NCBI RefSeq assembly: GCF_017569185.1
Contig: NZ_CP071869.1
Span: 2,346,001-2,410,000 of the forward strand
Reading direction: 5' to 3'
Origin: Polaribacter cellanae
Lineage (GTDB): Bacteria > Bacteroidota > Bacteroidia > Flavobacteriales > Flavobacteriaceae
DNA: 64,000 nt
Of this stretch, positions 17,812 through 27,643 are shown one piece after another; positions within the stretch are counted from its first letter, which is position 1; each line of letters opens with the position of its first letter. Both the position numbers and the translations under genes were made by a program. The notes below the pieces were generated by a model. It was not told where the DNA came from and did no database searches. It was given only the letters and a program-made list of their open reading frames with translations.

Positions 17812-19479
17812 CTATTTTAATGTAGGAGAATAATTTGTAGGATAGTCATCTGCTTTTGCCAAACCATCTGTTGCTTTTGTAAAATTAGAACCAAACTTCG
17901 CATCTATGGCTGCTAACATTTTATTCGCCATTAATGCATAACCTCTGGCTGTTAAATGAATTCCATCTAAACTTACCAAACCTCCAGTTACCAAACTTGT
18001 GGTCATCGTATAATTGTCGAATTGAATTCCGTTAGAAGCTTCTTGTAAAATTGCATTTAAATCTATTAAAGCAAGATTTTTATTAGCGTTTGCAGTTTCG
18101 GTAATGGTTTTGTTATAAGCTACTGTAGCGTTCTTAATCGCTTCTTGTTCTTGTGGAGTAAGCACCCATTGGTCTGCTAATGGAAGTGTAATTCCTTCAG
18201 CAGAAAATTGACCTGCCAAAGTAGCTGGTAAGAGTCCACCACTTTGGGTAATTAAAGAACCAGCTACAGTCTTGTTTACTGTTCCTATAACACTGCTACT
18301 TGGTAAAACTAATAAATCTTTAACTGTTGCAGATCTTGCTTTTCCATATTGTTTTCCTAACAAACCAGCTACCAAAGGCGCTGCTGCTGCTGGTAAACCT
18401 AAAGATTGTACAAAAGGTACAAAAGTTGGACTTTTACCCAAAGTAGTCGTAATTGCCACAGATAAATCTGTTGCGTCTTCATCAAATATAACTACTGGGT
18501 TTGTTTTAGTTTCAGAAAAAATAATAGCACGTTCTGGCTCACCTGCACCAACATATATTTTATTTATTGCACCAAATACAGAGTTTAATAAAGGTATTTG
18601 TGCTTTTAATGCTGGTCCCGTTTTCTTGTCATTTGGGTTTAAAGGATTGTGAGGAACTGTTGTAAAATAGGGCAACAAATTAATATTTGGTACTGTAGCA
18701 ATAACTCCCTTTGCTCCTCCTGCAGTTAATGCTGTAACCATTCCTTTAAAAACATTATCGAAAACTAAAGGATTTGTAATATCATTTAAACCATAAGTTG
18801 CCGGGTTTAAATTACCTGTTGGGTTTGTTGTTGATGGAGATTGATCTACACCTGAACCACCACTTATAGCATAACTTAATACATCATTTCCTCCAATTTC
18901 AGATAAGGTAAAAAACGTTGGTTTTTGTGCTAAAGCATCTGCTAAAACAGTTGTAGTTGGGCTTGAAGCCATTCTACCAAAATAAGGGTTTAATGTTGCA
19001 TACCCAGCAAACGTTAGATGAAAACTTTTTGCTCCTGGAATTCCATAATTGTTAAAAGAAGATCCATCTGCACGTGCTGTTAAACTAGTAGTTGGTGTTG
19101 CACCTAATCTTGCAGGTGTTCTAGTTACTGGATTAAAAACCAATCTTGGTGGTTGTACAACAGTACTTCCTGTTACAAAACCTCCAATATTGTCGCCCAT
19201 TAATGGTTGGTTAAAGTCTCCACCATCAGCTGCTTTAAATTTTGTAGCCAAAATATTTGGAAAGGAATTTTCTTGTCCTGCTTTAAACAATGCTCCGTCT
19301 GTAAAACCTGCTGTAAATGAGGCTCCAATAGAAACATAGTTAGAGAAATCTAAGCCATTTGCATCTAAGTTTACTTGTGGTTTTACTTCTTCTAAAATTG
19401 GATCTAAATCGTTGTTTACATCACAAGATGCAAAACCAATTGATAAAAGAAGGAGACCTATATATTTATAATTTTTCAT
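17812..19479 (-). CDS. SGNH/GDSL-type hydrolase lipoprotein
   Basis: 555 aa; lipobox SIGFASC (Cys19). SGNH blocks: catalytic Ser in VSIGASFTAGFTDG (about residue 54), GGND in SEIGGNDVLSY, and the Asp/His pair in DGIHLTARGYALMANKM near the C-terminus. This marks an outer-membrane lipase or esterase. The central region is long for the family and rich in Gly/Ala/Pro. It follows a TonB-dependent receptor gene by 17 bp, so receptor and hydrolase probably serve uptake of the same ester or lipid substrate (inference). Confidence 0.85.
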   Translation of the reverse strand: MKNYKYIGLLLLSIGFASCDVNNDLDPILEEVKPQVNLDANGLDFSNYVSIGASFTAGFTDGALFKAGQENSFPNILATKFKAADGGDFNQPLMGDNIGGFVTGSTVVQPPRLVFNPVTRTPARLGATPTTSLTARADGSSFNNYGIPGAKSFHLTFAGYATLNPYFGRMASSPTTTVLADALAQKPTFFTLSEIGGNDVLSYAISGGSGVDQSPSTTNPTGNLNPATYGLNDITNPLVFDNVFKGMVTALTAGGAKGVIATVPNINLLPYFTTVPHNPLNPNDKKTGPALKAQIPLLNSVFGAINKIYVGAGEPERAIIFSETKTNPVVIFDEDATDLSVAITTTLGKSPTFVPFVQSLGLPAAAAPLVAGLLGKQYGKARSATVKDLLVLPSSSVIGTVNKTVAGSLITQSGGLLPATLAGQFSAEGITLPLADQWVLTPQEQEAIKNATVAYNKTITETANANKNLALIDLNAILQEASNGIQFDNYTMTTSLVTGGLVSLDGIHLTARGYALMANKMLAAIDAKFGSNFTKATDGLAKADDYPTNYSPTLK

Positions 19480-19496
19480 AAATTATTGTTTTTTTA

Positions 19497-22217
19497 TTAG
19501 TTATTAATTGTCCAAGAAAGGTAGTATTGAGAACCTATTGCCCCAACTCCTGGTGCACTAAAATATTGTTTTCCTGTTAAGTTTGCGCCACCTAATTTAA
19601 ATACCGACTTAATTGAAGGTACAGTATAATTAATTTGAGCATCTAAAATAGTTCTAGATTCTATGGTTGCATCTAAGAAAGTAGATTCCCATAAATATTC
19701 GTCTTGCCATCTTGCGTTGATATTGAAACCAAAGTTTTCGAATAAGTTTGTATGACCGAATTGTAATTTTACTTTGTGTTCTGGTGTGTTAAAACCAGCT
19801 TCAAAATCTGGGTCAGATGCTTGGTCGAAATCGAACTTAGCATAGGTATAATTTACGCCTAAATCGAAACCATTAAATACTTTTGTATTTAAACCTATAG
19901 AAGCTCCATAAGAACTAATATCTGCAGTTGAGTTTGTATATACTTGGAACGCTTTAAAATCTCCATTTCTTAATGCCAAAAGAGACAAACTATTATCTCC
20001 TACTGTTCCATAAAAAGGAACCAATACATTTTTCCCAGAAATAAAATCTTCATAGCTGTTATAATACCCACTTAAATCTATAGTAATTCTAGATTTTCCT
20101 GCATTTATTAAACCTCTATATCCTAATTCGTAAGCAGTAACTTTTTCTGGTTTTACTAAAGGTGCAACTGATGCAGCTGGTGCTCCAGCTTGAACAGAAC
20201 TTGCAGAGAAAGAATTTTCATAAGCCTGTCTTCCCACTATAGTTGTTGTAGCTCCTCCTGTAAACGCTAGACCTGCAGTACTTACTGGTAAAGGTGCAGA
20301 TGTATATCTATCTAAATTATCTGGTGCAGAACCTACCAAAATTGCAGCTCCAGCATCTAAACCAATATATTGATCTTGTGTGGTTGGGTTTCTAAAGCCT
20401 GTTTGAAAAGAAGCTCTAAAATTGTCGTTTTTATTTTCTCCTGCAGCATAAGCTAATGAGACTCTTGGAGAAACGTTACCTTCGAAATTTTGTGCTTTAT
20501 CATAACGAATAGAAGCTGTAAACTTTAAACGATCATCTTCTAAGAATTTCTTTTGCATTTGTGTGTAAACTCCATACTCATCATAATCGATAGGACCATC
20601 GAAATCTGTAAAAATACTTCCACTAGAATTTAACGAGTATCTTCTGTATGAACCTCCTACTTGAAATTCGGCAAAATCGATAACATCTTGAAAGTTATAA
20701 TTTACATCGCCATGATATAATTTTGTTTGATCTTGAAATTTAGATCCTGTAACTAAATCTGGGTCTGATGTTACATCATTAAATGCAGCTTGGAAACCTG
20801 GTGTTCCTGGCTCTAATCTTCCAGAATCTGCTTGAGTCCTTGCAAATGCGTGTGATCCACTAACCAAATAAGCTCCTGCATATTCTTTAAACCAATCTTG
20901 GTCCGATTTCCATCTTCTGTTAATATTAATTGCGGCAAAACGCGAATCATAAGAATTGCCAGCGTCTTCTGTAGTAACATAACCTCTTACAAAGAAATTT
21001 TTACCTCTTAATTCTAATTTTTGTTGTGCTAAATAGAAGTCTCTAATATTATATCTATTTGCTCCTTGATAAATTGTATTACCAACACCAAACTTAGAAT
21101 TAAATATTACTTCTAAACGATCATCTCCAAAAGGACGATAATGTAAAGCTGTGTTTAGTTTTACACTTCTAGCTTCATAATCTCTCATTAAATCTACCTC
21201 TCTATAACCTGTTCTACTTACTCTACCTATTGCACCACCTAAATCTATTGCAACTTCATCTCCATAAATATTTAAGCCGTCAAAATCATTTTTAGAGTTT
21301 CTATCTCCAGGAGCATATTTTCCTTTTGCGGTATTTCTGTAATCAGTAGCAAACCACTCTGTACCTTTTAAGTAAGAAAGTGTTGCTTTTGCTGCAAATT
21401 TATTAGAAAAAGCGTATGCCATTCTAATACTTACATCATGGAAAGTATTATCTCCAGCTGCATCTTGGCTCGTTAAACCACTCTTATAAGAAAAACTTAT
21501 ACCTTGATCATCAAAAGGGTTTCTACTTGTCATAAACATAATTCCGTTAAAAGCATTCGCTCCATATAATGCAGAAGATGCTCCAGGAAGTAATTCTACT
21601 GTGTTAACATCTAATTCCGACATTCCTAAAAGGTTCCCAATCGCAAAGTTAAGAGCTGGAGAAGAATTATCCATCCCATCTACCAATTGCATAAAACGCG
21701 TGTTTGCAAATGTTGCAAAACCTCTCGTATTTACAGATTTAAACGTTAAACTGTTTGTATTAATATCTACCCCTTTTAAATTTTCTAAACCATCGTAAAA
21801 AGAAGGCGAAGAAGTGTTTTTAATCGCTCTTGCATCTAACCTTTCTACAGTTACTGGAGACTCCATAATACGTTCTGGAGTTCTAGAAGCAGAAACAACA
21901 ATTTCGTCTAGAGAGGTTTCATTCTCTGTTAAAATAACTTCTACCTTTTGGTTTTTTTTAGTAATCTCGATTTCTTCAGTTTTAAAACCTAACATCGATA
22001 CTTCAATGGTAAAAGGCGGATTATCTGCAACCTTTAGTACAAATTTGCCATCGAAATCTGTAGTTGTACCCACAGCTTTTCTAGAAACTTTAATGTTTGC
22101 TCCTGGAAGTAAATCTCCTGTGAGCGCATCTTTAACTGTACCTGTTACAGTAGTTTGGGCAACCATAACAGTGCTACTAAAAGCAATACATACAAGTAGT
22201 AAAATCTTTTTTATCAT
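19497..22217 (-). CDS. TonB-dependent receptor with carboxypeptidase-like domain
   Basis: 906 aa. Signal peptide to about residue 20. Carboxypeptidase-D-like regulatory domain about 22-105 (VTGTVKDALTGDLLPGANIKV), plug domain about 110-235 (EIVVSASRTPERIMESPVTVERLDARAIKN), then a 22-strand barrel ending in YYLSWTINN. It takes up a substrate across the outer membrane using TonB energy. The adjacent GDSL hydrolase gene hints at a lipid or ester ligand. No SusD partner is present. Confidence 0.92.
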   Translation of the reverse strand: MIKKILLLVCIAFSSTVMVAQTTVTGTVKDALTGDLLPGANIKVSRKAVGTTTDFDGKFVLKVADNPPFTIEVSMLGFKTEEIEITKKNQKVEVILTENETSLDEIVVSASRTPERIMESPVTVERLDARAIKNTSSPSFYDGLENLKGVDINTNSLTFKSVNTRGFATFANTRFMQLVDGMDNSSPALNFAIGNLLGMSELDVNTVELLPGASSALYGANAFNGIMFMTSRNPFDDQGISFSYKSGLTSQDAAGDNTFHDVSIRMAYAFSNKFAAKATLSYLKGTEWFATDYRNTAKGKYAPGDRNSKNDFDGLNIYGDEVAIDLGGAIGRVSRTGYREVDLMRDYEARSVKLNTALHYRPFGDDRLEVIFNSKFGVGNTIYQGANRYNIRDFYLAQQKLELRGKNFFVRGYVTTEDAGNSYDSRFAAININRRWKSDQDWFKEYAGAYLVSGSHAFARTQADSGRLEPGTPGFQAAFNDVTSDPDLVTGSKFQDQTKLYHGDVNYNFQDVIDFAEFQVGGSYRRYSLNSSGSIFTDFDGPIDYDEYGVYTQMQKKFLEDDRLKFTASIRYDKAQNFEGNVSPRVSLAYAAGENKNDNFRASFQTGFRNPTTQDQYIGLDAGAAILVGSAPDNLDRYTSAPLPVSTAGLAFTGGATTTIVGRQAYENSFSASSVQAGAPAASVAPLVKPEKVTAYELGYRGLINAGKSRITIDLSGYYNSYEDFISGKNVLVPFYGTVGDNSLSLLALRNGDFKAFQVYTNSTADISSYGASIGLNTKVFNGFDLGVNYTYAKFDFDQASDPDFEAGFNTPEHKVKLQFGHTNLFENFGFNINARWQDEYLWESTFLDATIESRTILDAQINYTVPSIKSVFKLGGANLTGKQYFSAPGVGAIGSQYYLSWTINN

Positions 22218-22380
22218 AATTTGAATTAATTTGTTAACTGTTATGCAAAATACAATTTTTTTTGAATTATTAATTATCTGATCAATTATTTTGTGTTTTT
22301 AACAAATAAAGTAACGAAATTTATTAGAATCTCATTCGAATAATCTATCAAAATCCATAAATTTTAAAAATTTAGTGTTG

Positions 22381-22388
22381 TACATTTG
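22381..22388 (+). promoter_or_regulatory. Candidate -7 box (TACATTTG) of ribF
   Basis: TAnnTTTG match 22 bp before the ribF TTG start. The region 22218-22380 is the divergent promoter region of ribF and the TonB-dependent receptor gene and holds no ORF. Confidence 0.45.
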
Positions 22389-22409
22389 CTCTAAGTAAAT
22401 CTTATTTTT

Positions 22410-23348
22410 TTGAAAACGATTATCGATATATCTAACTTTTCGACCAAAGAAAAAACATTTGTTACCATTGGAACCTTTGACGGGGTGCATTTTGGTCATC
22501 AAAAAATATTAGAAAAATTGGTTTCTGAAGCGAGAAAGGCTGGAAAAAAATCGGTTTTACTTACTTTTTTTCCACATCCAAGAATGGTGTTACAAAAAGA
22601 TGCTTCCATCGAGCTAATTAACACGATTGACGAGCGTGAAAAATTGCTAAAAAAAACAGGTTTAGATTACTTAATTATCCATCCTTTTAGCAGAGATTTC
22701 TCCAGAATAACTGCACTTGAATTTGTGCGAGATATTTTGGTGAACCAATTTAATATATCAAAATTAATTATTGGTTACGACCATCATTTTGGTAAAAATC
22801 GCGAAGGTAATATCAATCAGTTAACAGAATACAGCCATTTATACGATTTTAAAGTGGAAGAAATTCCAGCACAAGATATTGATGATGTTTCTGTAAGTTC
22901 CACAAAAATTAGACGTGCTTTAGCCAATGGAAACCTAAAAACTGCCAACAATTATTTGGGCTACAATTTTATGTTGAAGGGCAAAGTTGTGAACGGAAAA
23001 AAATTAGGTGGCAAAATTGGGTATCCAACTGCAAATATAAATGTTGAGGAAGATTACAAATTGATTCCTAAAACAGGTGTGTATGTCGTAAAATCTACGA
23101 TTGATAAAAAGACTGTTTTTGGGATGATGAATATAGGAAGTAGACCTACTGTAGATGGAAATCATCAAACAATTGAGGTACATTTTTTTGATTTCAATCG
23201 AGATTTATATGGAAAAATTTTAACCATAGATTTAATTTACTTTTTACGTAACGAAGAAAAATTCGATTCTTTAGATGCACTAATTCTTCAACTTAAAAAA
23301 GATGAAGAAATTGCAAGAAATTATATAAAAAATAAAAAGCTCCTTTAA
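22410..23348 (+). CDS. ribF: Bifunctional riboflavin kinase / FAD synthetase
   Basis: 312 aa from a TTG start (MKTIIDISNF); no ATG is available nearby. N-terminal FAD synthetase nucleotidyl-transferase: TIGTFDGVHFGHQKIL and later STKIRRAL. C-terminal riboflavin kinase: GKVVNGKKLGGKIGYPTANI and EVHFFDFNRDLYGK. Converts riboflavin to FMN and FAD. Single-gene unit; a CTCCTTT...AAAGGAG stem overlaps its stop codon. Confidence 0.96.
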   Translation: MKTIIDISNFSTKEKTFVTIGTFDGVHFGHQKILEKLVSEARKAGKKSVLLTFFPHPRMVLQKDASIELINTIDEREKLLKKTGLDYLIIHPFSRDFSRITALEFVRDILVNQFNISKLIIGYDHHFGKNREGNINQLTEYSHLYDFKVEEIPAQDIDDVSVSSTKIRRALANGNLKTANNYLGYNFMLKGKVVNGKKLGGKIGYPTANINVEEDYKLIPKTGVYVVKSTIDKKTVFGMMNIGSRPTVDGNHQTIEVHFFDFNRDLYGKILTIDLIYFLRNEEKFDSLDALILQLKKDEEIARNYIKNKKLL

Positions 23349-23520
23349 TTTCCCAAAGGAGTAAATACTCTTGTGAAAATTTTTTATAAAAAAAGCCATT
23401 TTTCAGTTTTATCTTAATTGAAAAAAATAACCATTCCTAAAAAAGATTTTAATTTTAGTAACATAATCTTTAAAGGTTTGAGTGTCTCTTCCCTTTTGGA
23501 AGATTATGATGAGGTTTTTG

Positions 23521-23551
23521 TATTGAAACTACTGCACAAATTATATATTTG
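23521..23551 (+). promoter_or_regulatory. Promoter of serS
   Basis: TATTG (23521-23525), an 18-bp spacer and TATATTTG (23544-23551) fit the Bacteroidota TTG-N17-20-TAnnTTTG consensus. The serS ATG follows 20 bp after the -7 box. Confidence 0.65.
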
Positions 23552-23571
23552 CATTCTTAAATTCTTACAAA

Positions 23572-24846
23572 ATGTTACAAGTACAATTTATTAGAGAAAA
23601 CAAAGAATTAGTTTTAGCAGGATTGGCAAAACGTAATTTTGCGAATGCAGAAACTATTGTTGAGCAAGTTTTAACTGCGGATGAAAACAGAAGAGCAACA
23701 CAGGTTGCTTTAGACGATGTTTTAGCGGAATCTAATACTTTATCCAAAGAAATTGGCGGTCTTTTTAAATCTGGAGAAATACAAAAAGCCAACATTTTAA
23801 AAGAAAAAACGAGTCAGCTAAAAGAACAATCTAAAGAATTGTCAGAAAAATTAAATGGTTTTGGTGATGAGCTTCAGAACTTATTATATCAAATACCAAA
23901 TATTCCTCATGCTTCTGTAAAAGCAGGAAATTCTGAAGAAGATAACGAAGAGGTTTTTAAAGAAGGAATGATACCTGATTTAGGCAAAAATGCATTGCCT
24001 CATTGGGAATTGGCAAAGAAATACAACATTATCGATTTCGAGTTAGGTACAAAAATTACAGGTGCTGGTTTTCCTGTTTACAAAGGAAAAGGAGCAAGAT
24101 TACAACGTGCATTAATTAATTATTTTTTAGATAAAAATATTGAAGCTGGTTATAAAGAATACCAAGTGCCACATTTGGTAAACGCAGCATCTGCCACAGC
24201 AACTGGGCAATTGCCAGATAAAGACGGACAAATGTACCACGCAACAATAGACGATTTATATTTAATACCAACTGCAGAAGTACCAATTACCAATATGTTT
24301 CGTGGCAATTTAATGCAAGAAAGCGATTTTCCAATTACAGCAACTGGCTACACACCTTGTTTTAGACGCGAAGCTGGTAGTTATGGCGCACATGTTCGTG
24401 GTTTAAACAGGTTGCATCAATTCGATAAAGTAGAGATTGTAAGAGTAGAGCATCCAGATAAATCATATCACGCTTTAAGTGAAATGGTAGAGCATATAAA
24501 AAACATTTTAAGAGAATTGAAATTGCCTTACAGAATTTTACGTTTGTGTGGAGGAGATACTGGTTTTACTGCTGCTTTAACATTCGATTTCGAATTATTT
24601 TCTACAGCGCAAGATAGATGGTTAGAAATTAGTTCGGCTTCAAATTTTGAAACTTTTCAAGCAAATAGATTAAAATTACGTTTTAAAAATAAAGAAGGTA
24701 AAAGTGAACTTGCACACACATTAAATGGTAGTTCTTTAGCTTTACCACGTGTTTTAGCAGGAATTTTAGAGAATTATCAAACCGAAGATGGTATTAAAAT
24801 ACCAGATGTGTTGGTTCCTTATTGTGGATTTGAAATGATTCAGTAA
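23572..24846 (+). CDS. serS: Seryl-tRNA synthetase
   Basis: 424 aa class II synthetase. The N-terminal coiled-coil arm (about residues 30-105) binds tRNA-Ser. Motif 2 is FRREAGSYGAHVRGLNRLHQF and motif 3 is LNGSSLALPRVLAGILENYQ. Charges tRNA-Ser with serine. Own promoter directly upstream; followed by a hairpin-repeat region. Confidence 0.98.
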   Translation: MLQVQFIRENKELVLAGLAKRNFANAETIVEQVLTADENRRATQVALDDVLAESNTLSKEIGGLFKSGEIQKANILKEKTSQLKEQSKELSEKLNGFGDELQNLLYQIPNIPHASVKAGNSEEDNEEVFKEGMIPDLGKNALPHWELAKKYNIIDFELGTKITGAGFPVYKGKGARLQRALINYFLDKNIEAGYKEYQVPHLVNAASATATGQLPDKDGQMYHATIDDLYLIPTAEVPITNMFRGNLMQESDFPITATGYTPCFRREAGSYGAHVRGLNRLHQFDKVEIVRVEHPDKSYHALSEMVEHIKNILRELKLPYRILRLCGGDTGFTAALTFDFELFSTAQDRWLEISSASNFETFQANRLKLRFKNKEGKSELAHTLNGSSLALPRVLAGILENYQTEDGIKIPDVLVPYCGFEMIQ

Positions 24847-24955
24847 GCAGTTGGCAGTAAGCTTGTTTGCGGTTGAATGTTGTGTGGTAATCTTCTAAAT
24901 TTTTAAGTATTTGTTTACAGTCAGAAAATCACTGCCTACTGAAGACTGAAAAACT
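24847..24955. repeat. Imperfect inverted repeat after serS
   Basis: CAGTTGGCAGTAAG near the left end is related to ACTGCC-TACTG and AACTGCAAAC on the right. A long AT-rich interval lies between. It belongs to the class of long intergenic hairpins seen repeatedly in this window and may end serS transcription. Confidence 0.45.
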
Positions 24956-24960
24956 GCAAA

Positions 24961-25104
24961 CTAATTAGCTACAACTGCTACCATTAATCTCTTATATTTA
25001 TTCATTTCTGAAAGAGCTTGTAAATACGCAGCTATTTGTCCGTTTTTCATAAACTTTATAGAGTTATTTTTTGCAATTTGGTATTGCTGATAAAAAGTAT
25101 GCAT
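24961..25104 (-). CDS. Small conserved-looking protein (47 aa)
   Basis: Reads MHTFYQQYQIAKNNSIKFMK and continues QIAAYLQALSEMNKYKRLMVAVVAN, a compact amphipathic helix pair. Its composition and ordered heptad-like pattern look like real coding sequence. Small proteins of this kind (x-Y-LQALxExNKYKRLM) occur, to my recollection, in other Flavobacteriaceae. Function unknown. It is transcribed divergently from the TPR gene. Confidence 0.55.
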   Translation of the reverse strand: MHTFYQQYQIAKNNSIKFMKNGQIAAYLQALSEMNKYKRLMVAVVAN

Positions 25105-25229
25105 AATAGTTAATTTGATTGGTTATATACCCTAAAGACCTATTTCGTACCAAAATGTTACAAAAGAGCTTTCAAAAAGTGTTTGCTTTAATAAAAAATT
25201 AACATTTTTGTTGTTTATATTTGATGTCT

Positions 25230-27044
25230 ATGAAAAACTTATTTTTTCTTATTTTATTTACTGTTAGTAGTTTTAGTTTTGCTCAACAAACAATTCCACA
25301 ACAAGCAACACAAAACGAATATTTGCTTGCGGAAAATTATTACAGGGAAGGAGCGTATGAAAAAGCGACTCAGATTTTTAAAAAATTATACGATAAATCG
25401 CCTTTTAACACCACTTATTTAGGACGATTAATTGCTTGTTATCAAGAAACCGATAAATTTAAAGAAGCAGAAAATTTGCTAAAAGCAAGGATTAGAGCTA
25501 ACGCATCACAAATTTATTTATATGTGTATCTGGGTTATAATTACGAGCGTCAGCAAAAAAAAGAACAAGCAAAAATTAATTACAATTTGGCTTTAAATTC
25601 TTTGGATAAAAGCCCTGCTTATGGTGGAATTATTGGACGCCTTTTTAAAGATTATAATTTGTTAGACAATGCAATTTTGGCTTATGAGAAAGCAATGGAA
25701 AAGAATAAAAATGCCAATTACAGCTTTCAAATTGCACAAATTTATGGCGAAAAAGGAAACTACAAACAAATGTTCGAATCTTATATAAATCTGGTTGATA
25801 AAAACGAGCAATATTTTAATTTGGTGCAAAGATATGCGAGTAGATATATTACAGACGATTCCGAAAATGAAGCAAATATTTTATTTAGAAAAACACTTTT
25901 AAGAAAATCGGTTAGCAACCCAAAAGGTATTTGGAACAAGCTACTAAGCTGGTTATTTGCACAACAAAAAGATTACAAGAAAGCATTTGTTCAAGAAAAA
26001 GCTTTGTATCAAAGAAATCTTACAGATTTATCTTCCATTTTTACAGTTGGGAAAATCGCTTTCGAAAACCATAATTTCGATACCTCTACAGAATGTTTCA
26101 ACTTTATTAAAGAAACATCAAAAATTAAAGAAGAAAAAATTGATGCCAATTTATACCTCGCAAAAATAGCAGTCGCCACAAAAAACCCTGAAACAGAAGC
26201 ATTGTTTCAATCTCTCTTAAAAGAGTTTGGTAAAAACACATCTACCATAAAAATACAAGTAGCATATGCGGATTTTCTTACATTTTCTGCCAACAAACCA
26301 GAAAAAGCAAAAGAAGTTTTACAAGAAGCAATTGGCTATTCTCGTTCTAAATTCGACAAGGCAAGAATTAAATTAAAACTGGGAGATGTTTTAGTATTTA
26401 CAGGGAAATTCAACAAAGCATTAATTTATTTTTCTCAAATACAAACACAGCTAAAAAACCACGAATTGGCGCAAGAAGCTCGTTTTAAAGTAGCGCAAAC
26501 AAGTTATTTTAAAGGCGATTTTACATGGGCAAAAGCACAATTAAAAGTTTTAAAAGGCTCTACAACACAGCTAATCGCGAACGATGCTGTCGATTTATTT
26601 TTAATCATTTCCGATAACGAACCTTTAGATTCTATTCCATCAGGATTAAAAGAATATGCACAAGCAGAATTGTTGGCATATCAAAATAAAGACGACGAAG
26701 CCATAAAAGTGCTGAATTCTATCTTAGAAAACGAAACCTTAAAAGAGTTGAATGGCGGTTTTGTTCCGATTACAAATAACGTGCATTTTAAGATTGCAAA
26801 ATTGCAGATAAAGCAAAAGAAATACGAAGAAGCAATTTTAAATTTCGCCAAAATTATAGCAACAGACAATCAAGGTTTTTTAACGGATGAGGTCTATTAT
26901 GAAATGGCAGAATTGTACAATTTTTTAGGAAATACAGAGAAAGCACAAGAATATTATCAAAAAATAATTTTCGAGCATCCCTCCAGTATTTACTTGGTAG
27001 AAGCCAGAAAAAAATATAGAAAATTAAGAGGAGACGATATATAG
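25230..27044 (+). CDS. Exported tetratricopeptide-repeat protein
   Basis: 604 aa from ATG 25230 (MKNLFFLILFTVSSFSFAQQ, an SPI signal peptide); upstream TTG/ATG codons overlap a TATATTTG box. Many TPR units of about 34 residues, such as AENYYREGAYEKATQIFKKLYDKSP, ALIYFSQIQTQLKNHELAQEARFKVAQTSYFKGDF and EMAELYNFLGNTEKAQEYYQKIIFEHP. Periplasmic or outer-membrane scaffold for protein-protein contacts. No specific pathway can be assigned. Confidence 0.85.
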   Translation: MKNLFFLILFTVSSFSFAQQTIPQQATQNEYLLAENYYREGAYEKATQIFKKLYDKSPFNTTYLGRLIACYQETDKFKEAENLLKARIRANASQIYLYVYLGYNYERQQKKEQAKINYNLALNSLDKSPAYGGIIGRLFKDYNLLDNAILAYEKAMEKNKNANYSFQIAQIYGEKGNYKQMFESYINLVDKNEQYFNLVQRYASRYITDDSENEANILFRKTLLRKSVSNPKGIWNKLLSWLFAQQKDYKKAFVQEKALYQRNLTDLSSIFTVGKIAFENHNFDTSTECFNFIKETSKIKEEKIDANLYLAKIAVATKNPETEALFQSLLKEFGKNTSTIKIQVAYADFLTFSANKPEKAKEVLQEAIGYSRSKFDKARIKLKLGDVLVFTGKFNKALIYFSQIQTQLKNHELAQEARFKVAQTSYFKGDFTWAKAQLKVLKGSTTQLIANDAVDLFLIISDNEPLDSIPSGLKEYAQAELLAYQNKDDEAIKVLNSILENETLKELNGGFVPITNNVHFKIAKLQIKQKKYEEAILNFAKIIATDNQGFLTDEVYYEMAELYNFLGNTEKAQEYYQKIIFEHPSSIYLVEARKKYRKLRGDDI

Positions 27045-27048
27045 TCAA

Positions 27049-27141
27049 TGGTTTTTTGTTGTTGGTTTATGGTTTTAATACATAAGAAAATCGAAACTAA
27101 GATATCGCCACCAACTAAAAACCATCAACCAAAAACTAACA
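27049..27141. repeat. Long inverted repeat before the DUF4286 gene
   Basis: GTTGGTTTATGGTTTT pairs imperfectly with AAAAACCATCAACCAA. Same intergenic hairpin class as the one at 6137-6282. It abuts the next gene's start and may fold in its leader. Confidence 0.55.
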
Positions 27142-27144
27142 ATA

Positions 27145-27471
27145 ATGTACATATACAACGTAACAATAAATATAGATGAAAGTGTTCATGAAGAGTGGTT
27201 AACTTGGATGGAAACACACATTTTAGATGTTTTAAATACTGGCAGATTTATATCCGCAAAACTCACACAGGTTTTAGTAGACGAAGAAATGAGTGGAAAA
27301 ACCTATTCTGTACAATACACTGCAAATACGAGAGAAGATTTAAACGATTATTATCAATTTGATGCCGATAAATTAAGAAAAGATGGACTAAAATTTGCCG
27401 ATAAAATGGTTGCTTTTAGAACAGAATTACGTGTTGTAAATGAATTTTACCCTACAGTTACGAGTAATTAA
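27145..27471 (+). CDS. DUF4286 family protein
   Basis: 108 aa. MYIYNVTINIDESVHEEWLTWM at the start and YSVQYTANTREDLNDYYQ in the middle match the DUF4286 family of Bacteroidota. Small cytosolic protein, probably with a ferredoxin-like fold; function not known. It follows the TPR gene by 100 bp, across a hairpin. Confidence 0.85.
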   Translation: MYIYNVTINIDESVHEEWLTWMETHILDVLNTGRFISAKLTQVLVDEEMSGKTYSVQYTANTREDLNDYYQFDADKLRKDGLKFADKMVAFRTELRVVNEFYPTVTSN

Positions 27472-27500
27472 ATCTTTAAAAATTGATTCACTTAAAAAAA

Positions 27501-27590
27501 CCTTTGTGATTCTTTGTGGTTTTTCTTTTTGAAACTTTGCGAAATAACTATCACACAGAGTTGCACAAAGAAGACACAAAGTTACACATA
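27501..27590. repeat. Imperfect inverted repeat (CTTTGTG type)
   Basis: CCTTTGTGATTCTTTGTGG on the left and GCACAAAGAAGACACAAAG on the right form a long imperfect stem. It lies between convergent genes, so it may act as a two-way terminator. Confidence 0.6.
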
Positions 27591-27643
27591 GAAAATTCTC
27601 TATTTTACCTTCAAATCTAAATGACAATCTGGGTAAACAGAAA

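Noticed and set aside
18272..19339. Plus-strand frames of 96-126 codons inside the GDSL gene
   Set aside because: Antisense shadows of a clear SGNH hydrolase with all catalytic blocks.
23418..23596. Frame of about 59 codons from a TTG before serS
   Set aside because: It runs through the serS promoter and start codon, so it is unlikely to be translated; no homology recognised.
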